NCBI RefSeq assembly: GCF_030732985.1
Contig: NZ_JASHJX010000023.1
Location: 1 to 64,000, forward strand
DNA: 64,000 bases
Direction: 5' to 3'
Origin: Nioella sp. MMSF_3534
GTDB taxonomy: Bacteria; Pseudomonadota; Alphaproteobacteria; Rhodobacterales; Rhodobacteraceae
Below the pieces are notes generated by a model. That model did not search any database and was not told the DNA's origin. It worked only from the letters and a program-made list of their open reading frames with translations. Shown one piece after another: positions 54,376-63,690 of this stretch (within the stretch, counting starts at the first letter, position 1; each line of letters begins with the position of its first letter). The position numbers and the translations under genes were made by a program.

Positions 54376-55257
54376 TCAGGCTATTGCCTTTCGCGCACCG
54401 TGTTGAAGCCTCGCCCGAATCCGGGCGGGAACCTGCCTTGCGGACATGGCGCGCGGGTAGGGCAGTTCGTGCATTTCGGGAACGAACCCGTAAAGCGCTT
54501 CGAACTCCGCGTAGTTATCGAAGGCCCTTCGGGACACATTGTCGATAAAGGTCTCGGCAGGGGTGCCATTGGCGAGGATGATTGCATGCTCCTCGGTCTC
54601 GATATGGTAGACCGTATAACGCTCAGCCAGGTCTGACAGCGCAACGCGGGTGATGCTGTCTCCGTTCACCAACGCACCTGCGTGGCAAATCACACCATCC
54701 ACGAGCATCCCGTGATCGGCGGTCACGGTCAGATCGGCATTTGGCAGGCCATCGCCAAGCGACCCTGCGGCAAACCGCACCGGCAGCAGGCGTTCGGCGG
54801 GTCCGAAGCGCGGGGCAACGGTCTGGCGGCCGATCCACTTGACCGGAAGGTGGTGTCCATCCGCAGAGATCACCAGATCTCCGATCGAAAGGTCTTCCAC
54901 CGATCGTGTCCCATCCGGCGTGTCGATCCGGGTTCCTTCGTGAAAGCACACCAACAGCGGGTCCGTGGTGATGTTGGCAATCACGATCGAGGCGGGGGGC
55001 GTTGCCGACGCATCGCCGCTGAACAGCATGTAGTCCCCGCCGGATTCCTGAAGAACACCCCAAACAGTCGTGCCGTCGTCATATGTGCCAAAATAGGTGA
55101 AGCTGTCGCCCCCGCCTCCCGGGGAATGCACGACCGCTTCGCCGTTGGTGAACGTGCCGCTGACTTCCGTCAGCTGTGTCACGTTGTAGTTTGGATTGGC
55201 TGAGTTCCCGGTCGTGCCGTCATAGCGGTCTCTGACTACTACTGTGTATGTGGCCAT
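54376..55257 (-). CDS. Hint-domain protein 2
   Basis: 293 aa. N-terminal module of 100 residues unrelated to that of protein 1 (MATYTVVVRDRYDGTTGNSA, then Gly-rich GGGGDSFTYFGTYDDGTTVW). Hint domain from Cys104 (VCFHEGTRIDTPDGTRSVED) with VKWIGRQTVAPRFGPAERLL and TADHGMLVDG; tail ELPYPRAMSARQVPARI as in the other copies. Own terminator. No clear signal peptide. Confidence 0.9.
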   Translation of the reverse strand: MATYTVVVRDRYDGTTGNSANPNYNVTQLTEVSGTFTNGEAVVHSPGGGGDSFTYFGTYDDGTTVWGVLQESGGDYMLFSGDASATPPASIVIANITTDPLLVCFHEGTRIDTPDGTRSVEDLSIGDLVISADGHHLPVKWIGRQTVAPRFGPAERLLPVRFAAGSLGDGLPNADLTVTADHGMLVDGVICHAGALVNGDSITRVALSDLAERYTVYHIETEEHAIILANGTPAETFIDNVSRRAFDNYAEFEALYGFVPEMHELPYPRAMSARQVPARIRARLQHGARKAIA

Positions 55258-55843
55258 GTGCTTTGCTACCCATCAATAAAACTGGGCCAAACGGAGATTG
55301 GGAGGGCAATAATGCCCTGGGTCCCATGCTTGTAAAAAAGAGTCTCGCCGTTGGCTGATTCCGTGCAAATACGGTTTTGCATAAATGTTAACGAAAGTTA
55401 ACAGAAAGATTTTCAATCTGGGGTTGAGTAGCGCAAATAGGCGGGAAGTGGCCTGTCCGCCCCGGTACAAGATGCTGAAACCCCAAGGCATAGCGGCCTT
55501 GGGATCGATCAGGTGAGACGCTTCACTGAAGAACAAGACCCCCTTCAGACAGGTTGCAGAACAGGGCTTATTCCCCAAAAAAGGGTGTCCGGTTTCCCGC
55601 TCGGTCAGGGGGCGCAGTCCATGTTCAGCGGCGCCCTGATACGGCGCCTGATACAATGTGGCCCCTGCCGCGCGGACACCGCGCAGGGATCGGGCAGCTC
55701 CACCACCGCGGCCGCGCTTCCGTGGCGCGCTTCCAACGCGGTGAAATCGTCGAACGCCCTCAACGGCGCTGCCCGCGTCACGCTGGCAATGGACTCGTCC
55801 CGTGGCCCCTGCTAGCAGGGCGCCAAGTTTGAAGGAGCGGGCC
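55258..55843. other. Intergenic region between Hint gene 2 and purM
   Basis: 586 bp. Holds the palindrome TGTTAAC-GAAA-GTTAACA (55386-55403), a CCCAAGG/CCTTGGG stem-loop (55482-55503), a short direct repeat GGCGCC(C)TGATAC near 55630 and the palindrome CCCTGCTAGCAGGG (55807-55820) just before the purM ribosome site. Several frames exist but none has a start, ribosome site and codon use that convince me. Confidence 0.5.
55386..55403. promoter_or_regulatory. Palindrome upstream of Hint gene 2
   Basis: Perfect 7-bp arms TGTTAAC/GTTAACA with a GAAA spacer, 129 bp before the Hint gene start. Candidate operator; the binder is unknown. Confidence 0.35.
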
Positions 55844-56890
55844 ATGACGGACGGAAAACAGGGGCTGACCTACGCTGAGGCGGGTGTCGATATCGACGCG
55901 GGGAATGAGCTGGTGGAGCGGATCAAGCCCGCTGCCAAGGCCACCGCGCGGCCTGGCGTGATGTCGGGGCTTGGCGGGTTCGGGGCGCTGTTTGACCTCA
56001 GGGCCGCTGGCTATGACGACCCGGTTCTCGTGGCCGCGACGGATGGGGTGGGCACCAAGCTGAAGATCGCCATCGACACCGGCGTTTTCGACACGATCGG
56101 GATCGACCTGGTGGCCATGTGCGTGAACGACCTCGTGTGTCAGGGGGCCGAGCCGCTCTTTTTCCTCGACTACTTTGCAACCGGCAAGCTGGACGTGGCA
56201 GACGCCGCCACGATCATCGAGGGCATTGCCGAGGGCTGCAAACGCTCGGGCTGCGCGCTGATCGGGGGCGAGACCGCGGAAATGCCGGGTATGTACGCGC
56301 CGGGGGATTTCGATCTGGCGGGCTTCGCCGTTGGCGCGATGGAACGGGGCGCGTCGCTGCCGGATGGCGTGGCTGAGGGCGATGTGCTGCTCGGGCTTGG
56401 CTCGGACGGGGTCCATTCCAACGGCTATTCGCTGGTGCGCCGGATCGTGGACCGGTCGGGCCTGGCCTGGGACGCAGCATCGCCATTCGGGGGCGAGAGC
56501 CTTGGCCGGGAATTGCTGGCCCCGACGCGGCTTTACGTGACGCAGGCACTGGCCGCCGTGCGGGCGGGCGGCGTTCATGCGCTGGCCCATATCACCGGCG
56601 GCGGGCTGACCGAGAACCTGCCGCGCGTTCTGCCCGAGGGCATGGGGGCCGAGATCGACCTCGGGTCCTGGGCGCTTCCTCCGGTGTTCAAATGGCTGAT
56701 GTCCGAGGGCGGGCTCGATGAGGCCGAGATGCTGAAGACCTTCAATTCCGGCATCGGCATGGTGGTGGTCGTGGCCGCCGACCGGTCCGAGGATCTGGCG
56801 GCGCTGCTGGAGGCCGAGGGCGAGAGCGTCGCGCGGCTTGGGCATGTGGTTGCGGGCGAGGGCATCCGCTATAGCGGCACCCTGACGTGA
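55844..56890 (+). CDS. purM: Phosphoribosylformylglycinamidine cyclo-ligase
   Basis: 348 aa from the Met at 55844 (GAAGGAG site). Fifth step of purine synthesis. Visible: [79 protein letters not shown]. The TGA overlaps the purN GTG. Confidence 0.98.
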   Translation: MTDGKQGLTYAEAGVDIDAGNELVERIKPAAKATARPGVMSGLGGFGALFDLRAAGYDDPVLVAATDGVGTKLKIAIDTGVFDTIGIDLVAMCVNDLVCQGAEPLFFLDYFATGKLDVADAATIIEGIAEGCKRSGCALIGGETAEMPGMYAPGDFDLAGFAVGAMERGASLPDGVAEGDVLLGLGSDGVHSNGYSLVRRIVDRSGLAWDAASPFGGESLGRELLAPTRLYVTQALAAVRAGGVHALAHITGGGLTENLPRVLPEGMGAEIDLGSWALPPVFKWLMSEGGLDEAEMLKTFNSGIGMVVVVAADRSEDLAALLEAEGESVARLGHVVAGEGIRYSGTLT

Positions 56891-57480
56891 CGCGTCGGGT
56901 CGCGATCTTCATTTCGGGGGGCGGGTCCAACATGGTTTCGCTTGTCGAAAGCATGACGGGCGATCACCCCGCGCGGCCCTGTCTCGTGATCTCCAACCTG
57001 CCGGATGCGGGCGGGCTCGCCAAGGCCAGTGCCATGGGCGTGCCCACGGCCGTTGTGGATCATCGGCCCTTCAAGGGCGACCGCGCCGCGTTCGAGGCGG
57101 AGCTGGCACAGGTGGTCGATGCCGCGCGGCCCGATATCCTTTGCCTTGCTGGGTTCATGCGGGTGCTGACTGGGGGGTTCGTGGGCCGCTACCAGGGCAG
57201 GATGCTGAACATTCATCCCTCATTGTTGCCCAAATACCGGGGTCTTCACACCCATGCCCGCGCGCTGGAAGCCGGGGATGCGGAACATGGCTGCACCGTC
57301 CACGAGGTGACGCCGGAACTGGACGATGGCCCGATCCTCGGGCAGGCGCGGGTGCCGGTATTGGCGGATGACACGCCTGAAACCCTCGCCGCGCGGGTGC
57401 TGGTCGAGGAACACCGGCTCTATCCCGCCGTACTGCGCCGTTTCGCAGCGGGGGACCGAACCCCGATCCTGCTGCCCTGA
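56887..57480 (+). CDS. purN: Phosphoribosylglycinamide formyltransferase
   Basis: 197 aa, GTG start overlapping the purM stop (GTGA). Transfers formyl from 10-formyl-THF. Visible: [64 protein letters not shown]. Complete, normal length. Confidence 0.98.
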   Translation: MTRRVAIFISGGGSNMVSLVESMTGDHPARPCLVISNLPDAGGLAKASAMGVPTAVVDHRPFKGDRAAFEAELAQVVDAARPDILCLAGFMRVLTGGFVGRYQGRMLNIHPSLLPKYRGLHTHARALEAGDAEHGCTVHEVTPELDDGPILGQARVPVLADDTPETLAARVLVEEHRLYPAVLRRFAAGDRTPILLP

Positions 57481-57483
57481 GCG

Positions 57484-57572
57484 GTTTCACCGCGCATCGC
57501 GCGCCGACCCGGGAGCGGCCCTTCTCAACCCCCGGCTGACGCCGGAGGCCTCGGCGGGCCGCGTTGCCACGG
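57484..57572 (+). repeat. Dispersed intergenic repeat, copy D
   Basis: Starts 4 bp after the purN stop with GTTTCACCG and ends GGGCCGCGTTGCCACGG. Contains GACCCGGGAGCGGCCCTTCT and the GGCTGACGCCGGAGGCC hairpin shared with copy C. Confidence 0.8.
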
Positions 57573-57621
57573 AACTCTGGGGATGCCGGTTTGTCCGATT
57601 TGACCCTTGGACCGGTGGAGG

Positions 57622-57662
57622 GGGCAGACTGCCTCCGGCGGAGGTATTTGGTGCCAAGATGA
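57622..57662 (+). repeat. Short intergenic repeat (second element, copy 2)
   Basis: GCCTCCGGCGGAGGTATTTG followed by GTGCCAAGATGAA; partner of 8704-8739. It lies 50 bp beyond copy D, the same spacing as at copy A. Confidence 0.65.
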
Positions 57663-57760
57663 AAGGGGGGTGAGCTCTTTTCATTCCCGGCAGGCTGGCC
57701 TATCACGGGTGGACCGGCGGATGTCCCGCTACAGCCAAGAAAAAGAAGGATGGCGCCCGT

Positions 57761-58924
57761 TTGCCCCAGACCCTGACCACGACCGACGCGCTGGCCGAAT
57801 TCTGCGCCCGCGCCGCAAAAGTGCCCTACGTCACCGTCGATACCGAATTCCTGAGGGAGCGCACCTATTTCGCGCAGCTTTGCCTCGTGCAGCTGGCATT
57901 GCCGGGCACGGATGCGGCCGATGCGGTTCTGATCGACCCGCTGTCCGAGGGCATGTCGCTGGAGCCGCTTTACGAGCTTTTCCGCAATGAAAGCGTGGTC
58001 AAGGTGTTCCACGCGGCGCGGCAGGATCTGGAGATCTTCCATGTCGATGGCGATGTCATGCCCGTGCCGCTGTTCGATACGCAGGTTGCGGCCATGGTCT
58101 GCGGCTTTGGCGAACAGGTGGGATATGAGACGCTGGTGCGCCGGATCGCCAAGGCGAGCCTTGATAAGTCCAGCCGCTTCACCGATTGGTCGCGCCGCCC
58201 TCTGTCGGAGGCGCAGAAGTCCTATGCGCTGGCCGATGTGACCCATCTGCGCCAGATCTACGAATACCTGTCGGGCGAGCTGGAGCGCACCGGGCGCACC
58301 GCGTGGATGGAAGAGGAACTGAAGGTTCTGACCAATCACGACGCCTATGTTGTGACGCCCGAGGATGCGTGGAAACGGGTCAAGACGCGCACCAATTCGG
58401 GCAAGTTCCTGGCCGTCCTGAAGGAGCTGGCGGAGTTTCGCGAGACGACCGCGCAGACGCGCAACGTGCCGCGCAACCGGATCATGAAGGATGACGTTCT
58501 GCTGGAACTGGCCTCGACCAAGCCGCGCAGCGCGCAGGACCTTGGCAAGTCCCGGCTGCTGCAACGCGAGGCGCGCAAGGGCGATATCGGTGAGGGAATC
58601 CTCGAAGCCGTCAAGCGGGGCCTGGAGATGCCCGCCGATCGCCATCCGAAACCGGCGCGTGCGCCGGACCGGTCGGCACTGAACCCGGCCTTGGCGGATC
58701 TGCTGCGGGTTCTGTTGAAGGCGAAGGCCGAAGAGGCCGGGGTGGCGCAGAAACTGATCGCCTCCAGCGCCGATCTCGACGATATCGCCTGCGGCGGTCG
58801 TGACGGGCTATGGGCGCATGGCTGGCGGCTGGAGGTGTTCGGCAAGGACGCGATGCGGCTTTGCAACGGAGAGATTGCTCTTTCCGCCAAGGGCCAGCGG
58901 GTCAAGATCGTTGCACTGGGCTGA
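57761..58924 (+). CDS. rnd: Ribonuclease D
   Basis: 387 aa from a TTG with AAGGA ten bases upstream. 3'-5' exonuclease for tRNA and stable RNA ends. DEDD residues: TVDTEFLRERTYF (Exo I), FHAARQDLEIF (Exo II), YALADVTHLRQIYEYL (Exo III). HRDC domains follow (about 205-290 and 300-380). Normal length. Confidence 0.95.
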   Translation: MPQTLTTTDALAEFCARAAKVPYVTVDTEFLRERTYFAQLCLVQLALPGTDAADAVLIDPLSEGMSLEPLYELFRNESVVKVFHAARQDLEIFHVDGDVMPVPLFDTQVAAMVCGFGEQVGYETLVRRIAKASLDKSSRFTDWSRRPLSEAQKSYALADVTHLRQIYEYLSGELERTGRTAWMEEELKVLTNHDAYVVTPEDAWKRVKTRTNSGKFLAVLKELAEFRETTAQTRNVPRNRIMKDDVLLELASTKPRSAQDLGKSRLLQREARKGDIGEGILEAVKRGLEMPADRHPKPARAPDRSALNPALADLLRVLLKAKAEEAGVAQKLIASSADLDDIACGGRDGLWAHGWRLEVFGKDAMRLCNGEIALSAKGQRVKIVALG

Positions 58925-59016
58925 TCCTGCCAGGCAGGCCCCCGAGGGCTGGCCGGTCTTGCAGGTCGCAGAACGGTCGCGGCCGGAAACCGGCGCACCA
59001 CGCTCAGGCGGGACGA

Positions 59017-59472
59017 TTAGCGCCGGCTGACGCTTCGGCGGTTCTGCTGCGCGACGACGACGATCTGGCGAATCCCTGCCAGGTCCTGCGTGGTCAGCGA
59101 TGTGCCCGCGAGAATTTCGCGCGATCTCTGGGTGCCGACGCGGGTATTGGCATCGGCGGGGCGATAGACGCGGAATTCGAAGACGATCTCGCCGTCTTCG
59201 CGGCCCACCTCGACCAGATCGGCCTCCCAATAGCCCTGGCGCGGGGGCAGGCCCATGGCGCGCACGATGGCCCCGCCGGGCAGGGGGTCGACGCTGAGGC
59301 TGATCACTTCGGTCACCAGTTGGCGGTCATCCACCGGGGCGGCGACGGTTTCACTGATCTGCACCCGTTCCTCGCGATCACGGCCGAACCAGTTCATCGG
59401 GTTCAGACGGGACGCACAGCCGGTCAGGCCAAGCACCACCACAAGAAGGGCCATCAGAAAGCGAGGGGTCAT
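59017..59472 (-). CDS. Lipoprotein of unknown function
   Basis: 151 aa. Lipobox LTGC with lipidated Cys19; the mature part is short, with VEVGREDGEIVFEFRVYRP and a C-terminal Gln/Arg-rich end. Residue +2 is Ala, so it probably goes to the outer membrane. Family not recognised; similar small lipoproteins next to rnd and sufE occur in the order. Convergent with rnd, divergent from sufE. Confidence 0.82.
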   Translation of the reverse strand: MTPRFLMALLVVVLGLTGCASRLNPMNWFGRDREERVQISETVAAPVDDRQLVTEVISLSVDPLPGGAIVRAMGLPPRQGYWEADLVEVGREDGEIVFEFRVYRPADANTRVGTQRSREILAGTSLTTQDLAGIRQIVVVAQQNRRSVSRR

Positions 59473-59591
59473 CGGTTGTCTCCGCCTGTCATCTGCTCTT
59501 GCCTAGCGCATTGAGGACAGGTTGAAAAGCGCCTCTGGACCTTTGGGGCGCATCGCCCTAGGTCTGAGGCGGGTACAAGACGGAGACACGC

Positions 59592-60023
59592 ATGGCCACC
59601 GAAGCGTTCGAAGAGATTGCCGACACGTTCGAGTTTCTCGACGATTGGGAAGAACGCTATCGTCACGTGATCGAACTGGGCAAGGCGATGGACCCGCTGG
59701 AGGATGCGTTCCGGGTGTCTGCCACCAAGGTCGATGGCTGCGCCAGCCAGGTCTGGATTCTGCCCGAGATCGAGGGCGAAGGGCCCGGCGCGGTGTTCCG
59801 CTTTCGCGGGGATAGCGACGCGATGATCGTGCGCGGGCTGATCGCGGTGCTGCATGCGCTTTATTCTGGGTTGAGCGTGGCCGAGGTACTGAAGGTCGAT
59901 GCCGGTGGTGAACTGGCGCGGCTTGGGTTGAACGATCACCTGTCGTCGCAACGGTCGAACGGGCTGCGCGCGATGGTGGAGCGGATTCGCCTGCTTGCCG
60001 GTCAGACCTCCGCTTTGGGCTAG
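59592..60023 (+). CDS. sufE: SufE family Fe-S assembly protein
   Basis: 143 aa. Accepts sulfur from a cysteine desulfurase. Active-site Cys50 in VDGCASQVW; also DWEERYRHVIELGK at the N-terminus and LGLNDHLSSQRSNGLRAMVERI at the C-terminus. The suf operon itself is not here. Confidence 0.94.
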   Translation: MATEAFEEIADTFEFLDDWEERYRHVIELGKAMDPLEDAFRVSATKVDGCASQVWILPEIEGEGPGAVFRFRGDSDAMIVRGLIAVLHALYSGLSVAEVLKVDAGGELARLGLNDHLSSQRSNGLRAMVERIRLLAGQTSALG

Positions 60024-60031
60024 GCGCGACC

Positions 60032-60076
60032 AAGGCGCTTGCAAGCGCCTTTGAAGAAACCGCTTTCAAAGCGGTT
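60032..60076. repeat. Tandem palindromes between sufE and the DUF1638 gene
   Basis: A 20-bp palindrome with core TTGCAA (arm AAGGCGCTTG, 60032-60051) and a 19-base one AACCGCTTT-C-AAAGCGGTT (60058-60076), six bases apart, in the 67-bp gap between two convergent stops. Same paired design as at 13922 and 37657; a bidirectional terminator fits. Confidence 0.75.
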
Positions 60077-60090
60077 CCCCGCGCCCGGCC

Positions 60091-60783
60091 TCACCGTTCC
60101 GCGACAGTTTCCAGCTCGGTGGCCAGATCGCCATAGCCGGTTATCCGGTGCTCGAATTGCAGCTTCAAGAACGCCGCGCAAGCCTTTGCCTTTTCAAGAA
60201 GATCCGGGTTTTCCGTCTGCGCCTGGTAGATCAGTTTCGTATAGTTTCCGAAATACATGTCCCGCAGCTCCGGGTGGCGATCCAGCCCCAGGGGTCTGGT
60301 GACGAAGGCATCGAACTGGCGGACGAGGAAATCGGTGACATAGAAGGCGGTGATCTCGTCCTCGGCCCGCGCAGCAAAGGCCAGATTGCCTTCGAAGAAG
60401 GAATAGCAATGCGGGCCTTGCAGCATTTCGACCCCGAGCGCCTCGCAACGCGCCTTCAGCAGCCCCCCGGTGCCGCAATCGGCATAGACGACAAAGATGT
60501 CCTCGTATTGCGCGCGGTATTTCGTGACGGCGCTTTCCACCGCATCCGGGATACGCTCGGGGCTGTTGTGCAGGATGGCGGGCAGGCAGTGCAGATCCAG
60601 ATGCGTCCAGCCATTGAGGCGTTTCAGCGCCACGATTTCATGGGCCAATGCCCCGCAGGCCAGCAGCAGGATCTTGCCTTTGCCCTCCGCGGCCAGCCCC
60701 GCGCGGGTCAGGGTGTTGTCCTCCAGCGGCGCACCGGCGGCAAGCGGTTCGGCCTTGTCGGTCTCGCTGCGGGAACGGCGCAT
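60091..60783 (-). CDS. DUF1638 domain protein
   Basis: 230 aa. Core pattern ILLLACGALAHEIVALKRLN, LPAILHNSPERIPDAVE, VVYADCGTGGLL, and GPHCYSFFEGN. The family includes proteins near methyltransferase and corrinoid systems, but function is not established. Monocistronic by position. Confidence 0.85.
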   Translation of the reverse strand: MRRSRSETDKAEPLAAGAPLEDNTLTRAGLAAEGKGKILLLACGALAHEIVALKRLNGWTHLDLHCLPAILHNSPERIPDAVESAVTKYRAQYEDIFVVYADCGTGGLLKARCEALGVEMLQGPHCYSFFEGNLAFAARAEDEITAFYVTDFLVRQFDAFVTRPLGLDRHPELRDMYFGNYTKLIYQAQTENPDLLEKAKACAAFLKLQFEHRITGYGDLATELETVAER

Positions 60784-60853
60784 GGGTCAGTCCTGTGCAG
60801 GGGTGAGGGAATCGTGGCTCTTGGAATGACTATAGGCTGCCCGCGCGCCGATC

Positions 60854-61735
60854 TCATGGGCCAGCGCGACGCGGCGCGGACCGGTCGCGACGCGGGCGGG
60901 TCTGGATCATCGCCAGCCCCACCAGGATGACCGCCGCCCCGATCCAGTCCGCTAGCGCGGGGCGTTCACCCAACATCACCCAGGCCACGCTCAGACCCAC
61001 GACCGGAATCAGCAAGGCAAACGGGGTAACGGCAGAGGCGGGATGCCGCGCCAACAAGGCGCCCCAGAGCGAATAGCCCAGAACCGTCGAGGCAATGGCC
61101 ACGTAGAAGACTGCCAGCCATCCTTGCGCGGACATTGCCGCAAGGGTGGCAAAGGGCGTGGGGGACTCGATGGCCATGGACAGGGCCAGCATCGGCAGGG
61201 GCGGCACGAGGCTCGCCCAGACAAACAGCGCCAGCGTGTTCACCGGTCCCATCCGCCGCAGCACCAGATTGCCAAGCGCCCAACACAGCGCACCTGAAAG
61301 GATCAGGCACAGGCCCAAAAGGGTTACGCTGCCCCCGGCCGACAGCGCAAAGACCCCAAGACCCGCCACCGCCACAAGCAGCCCGGCCCCTTGCAGGGGG
61401 CGGATGCGTTCCCCGAAGACAAGGAACGACAGCAGGATCGTCAGCGGCACCTGCGTCTGGATCAGGAGAGAGGCCAGCCCTGCCGAGGCATCCACCGCAA
61501 GAGCCGCGAACAGAAAGGCGAACTGGCCCATATTGATCAACGCGCCCACGGCGATGATCTTCCACCACGGTACCCTTGGGCGTTTCAGAACGGCCAGCAG
61601 CGGCAGAAGGATCGCGAAGCGCAGGCCGACGAAGAGGAACGGCGGCAGGTCCTCCAGGGCCAGTTTCATCGCGGTGAAGTTGCTGCCCCAGGCCAGAACG
61701 ACCAGCCCGATGAGGATCAGGTCACGCAGGGGCAT
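60854..61735 (-). CDS. DMT-superfamily (EamA) transporter
   Basis: 293 aa, ten membrane helices in two EamA repeats (VLAWGSNFTAMKLALEDLPP at the start; SALLARHPASAVTPFALLIPV near the end). Similar to the YdcZ/RhaT-type exporters of amino acids or metabolites. Its start overlaps the metallophosphatase stop by 14 bp. A second DMT gene lies at 6321-7238 but is not a close copy. Confidence 0.9.
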   Translation of the reverse strand: MPLRDLILIGLVVLAWGSNFTAMKLALEDLPPFLFVGLRFAILLPLLAVLKRPRVPWWKIIAVGALINMGQFAFLFAALAVDASAGLASLLIQTQVPLTILLSFLVFGERIRPLQGAGLLVAVAGLGVFALSAGGSVTLLGLCLILSGALCWALGNLVLRRMGPVNTLALFVWASLVPPLPMLALSMAIESPTPFATLAAMSAQGWLAVFYVAIASTVLGYSLWGALLARHPASAVTPFALLIPVVGLSVAWVMLGERPALADWIGAAVILVGLAMIQTRPRRDRSAPRRAGP

Positions 61736-62462
61736 GGGGGCGGATGTCCTGCCGGCCGTCAGGGGTCAGCAGCCAGACCCGACGTGCCTCGATGACCACG
61801 GCGGACAGGGGGCCGCCATAGGCCGCGCCCGTGTCGATGGCCAGCCGGTTGCCGTGATGCTCGACCCGGTCCACCGGGGTATGCCCGTGGACGACAAGCG
61901 GGCCGTGGTCTCGGAGATCGTCCAGAAAGTCGTGACGGATCCAGTAAAGGTCACTGGGGTCCTGAGCCTCCAACGGAACGCCGGGGCGGATACCGGCATG
62001 AACCAGCAGGCAATCGCCATGGCGGGCCGACAGGGGCAGGGCGTTCAGGAAGTCCCGATGCGCCTTCGGCACGGCGCGCAATGCCTCCTCGTGCAGCCTG
62101 TCGTCGGGCAGGTCGGGGTCCAGCCCGTAGCTTGCCAGCGTGTCCCGCCCGCCAAGCCTTGGATGCAGCCAGGTCAGATCGGCCCTGAGACGTGGATCAA
62201 CGCGCGGCGGGGTGTCGAGGAACAGCGCGAACATGTTGTCGTGATTGCCTTTCAGCACCGTCACGCGCGGGTCGCGCGCCGTCAGGTCCATCAGGGCCTG
62301 AACCACGCCGCGGCTGTCCGGCCCCCGGTCCACCAGATCGCCGATCTGCACCACCGGCGCGGTGGTGTCACCTGTCCGGGCACGGTCGGCCTCGACCCGG
62401 TCCAACGCCTCTTGCAGCAGGTCCGGATGGCCGTGAACATCTCCGATCGCGTAGAGTCTCAT
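61722..62462 (-). CDS. Metallophosphatase (serine/threonine phosphatase-like)
   Basis: 246 aa from the Met at 62462. Metallophosphoesterase motifs GDVHGHPD, GDLVDRGPDSRG, GNHDNM, VHAGIRPG and HGHTPVD in order, as in PrpA/ApaH-type PPP enzymes. Probably cytosolic. Overlaps the downstream transporter gene. Confidence 0.93.
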   Translation of the reverse strand: MRLYAIGDVHGHPDLLQEALDRVEADRARTGDTTAPVVQIGDLVDRGPDSRGVVQALMDLTARDPRVTVLKGNHDNMFALFLDTPPRVDPRLRADLTWLHPRLGGRDTLASYGLDPDLPDDRLHEEALRAVPKAHRDFLNALPLSARHGDCLLVHAGIRPGVPLEAQDPSDLYWIRHDFLDDLRDHGPLVVHGHTPVDRVEHHGNRLAIDTGAAYGGPLSAVVIEARRVWLLTPDGRQDIRPHAPA

Positions 62463-62552
62463 GGGCCGCAGATGGTCAGGTTTGGCCGCCTGATGCAAGC
62501 GGATCAGCTATCGGGCTGGTGGGCGGGCGGGCGCTTCCGCCCTGTGACGCGA

Positions 62553-63584
62553 TCAGCCCGTCAACCGCGCAGCCAGCCTGGCCTGGATCGCGGAGGGCAC
62601 CTGCCGCGCGGACATCGCACGGGGGTAGGGGAGCTCCACCATCTCGGGCACGTCGCCATAAAGCGCCTCGAACTCTGCATAGTTGTCGAAGACCCGGCGG
62701 CTGACATTGTCGATGAAGGTCTCGGCGGGGGCACCATTTGCGAGGATGATCTCATGTTCCTCGGTTTCGATGTGGTAGACCGTGTAGGTCTCTCCCATCT
62801 CTGACAACGATACGCGGGTGATCGTGGTTCCGTTCACCAATGCCCCCGCGTGGCAGATGACGCCATCAACCAGCATTCCGTGATCAGCGGTGACGGTCAG
62901 GTCGGCATGCGGCACGCCTTCACCCAGGGCCCCCGCCGCAATCCGAACTGGCATCAGGCGTTCGGCAGGCTGGAATAGCGTCGCGACTTTTTGCCTGCCC
63001 ACCCACTTGACCGCACGAATTTCGCCGGCACTGGTCAGGATCGCATCTCCAATCGACAGCTTTTCGACCGCTCTCGGTCCATCGGGCGTTTCAATCTGGG
63101 TATCGCCCAGAAAGCAGGCCGGTCCGTACAGAAGCGGCTCAGTGGGCGCCGAGAACCGGTTCCATGCCTCAATGTCCTGCTCGAGCGCGACGTCAGGAGA
63201 CAGGTTGCTGTCGAACAATATAATATGGTTGTTCCCGAACCCGCCAAAGTTGAACGAACTGCTGAAGACATAGCCGTTCTCGGAGAAGAACGGCGGCTCG
63301 GTCGTAGTGAAGGAGCGGTAGCCATGATAGTAGACCTGGGCCGTGTAGATGTTTAGCCCTGTGGTTGGATCAATACCCTGGAAAACGGGTGTAAGGCCGA
63401 TTGCCGTCCACTCCGGAGGCGGAACAATATCAAGCTGGGTCAGGGTAACTTCATCCCCAGGCAGGATAGACCCATTGTCGGCGGCTTCGGTGACGGTCAC
63501 GTCAATATTGTTGCCATCAGCGTTTGCCGTTGCGCCGGACGGCCCGATTAAAAACTGGCTTTCAAATGAATAACTTACGGGCAT
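62553..63584 (-). CDS. Hint-domain protein 3
   Basis: 343 aa from the Met at 63584 (AGGGGAGC site). A 150-residue N-terminal module (MPVSYSFESQFLIGPSG; NIDVTVTE; GYRSFTTTEPP) different from copies 1 and 2. Hint domain from Cys157 (ACFLGDTQIETPDGPRAVEK) with VKWVGRQKVATLFQPAERLM and TADHGMLVDG; tail ELPYPRAMSARQVPSAI. DNA of the Hint part is very similar to copies 1 and 4. Confidence 0.9.
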   Translation of the reverse strand: MPVSYSFESQFLIGPSGATANADGNNIDVTVTEAADNGSILPGDEVTLTQLDIVPPPEWTAIGLTPVFQGIDPTTGLNIYTAQVYYHGYRSFTTTEPPFFSENGYVFSSSFNFGGFGNNHIILFDSNLSPDVALEQDIEAWNRFSAPTEPLLYGPACFLGDTQIETPDGPRAVEKLSIGDAILTSAGEIRAVKWVGRQKVATLFQPAERLMPVRIAAGALGEGVPHADLTVTADHGMLVDGVICHAGALVNGTTITRVSLSEMGETYTVYHIETEEHEIILANGAPAETFIDNVSRRVFDNYAEFEALYGDVPEMVELPYPRAMSARQVPSAIQARLAARLTG

Positions 63585-63690
63585 GCTGCTCCCCTGATCG
63601 CATCGTTCCACATAGATATAGCGGCACAAGACGCATCGCGGTCAAGCGTTCAGATACGATCCGGGGGAACAGATGATTGGCAAATAGCGG

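Noticed and set aside
55513-55815. 100-codon plus-strand frame before purM, and a 57-codon minus-strand frame in the same place
   Set aside because: No start context; both look like by-products of GC-rich sequence with short repeats.
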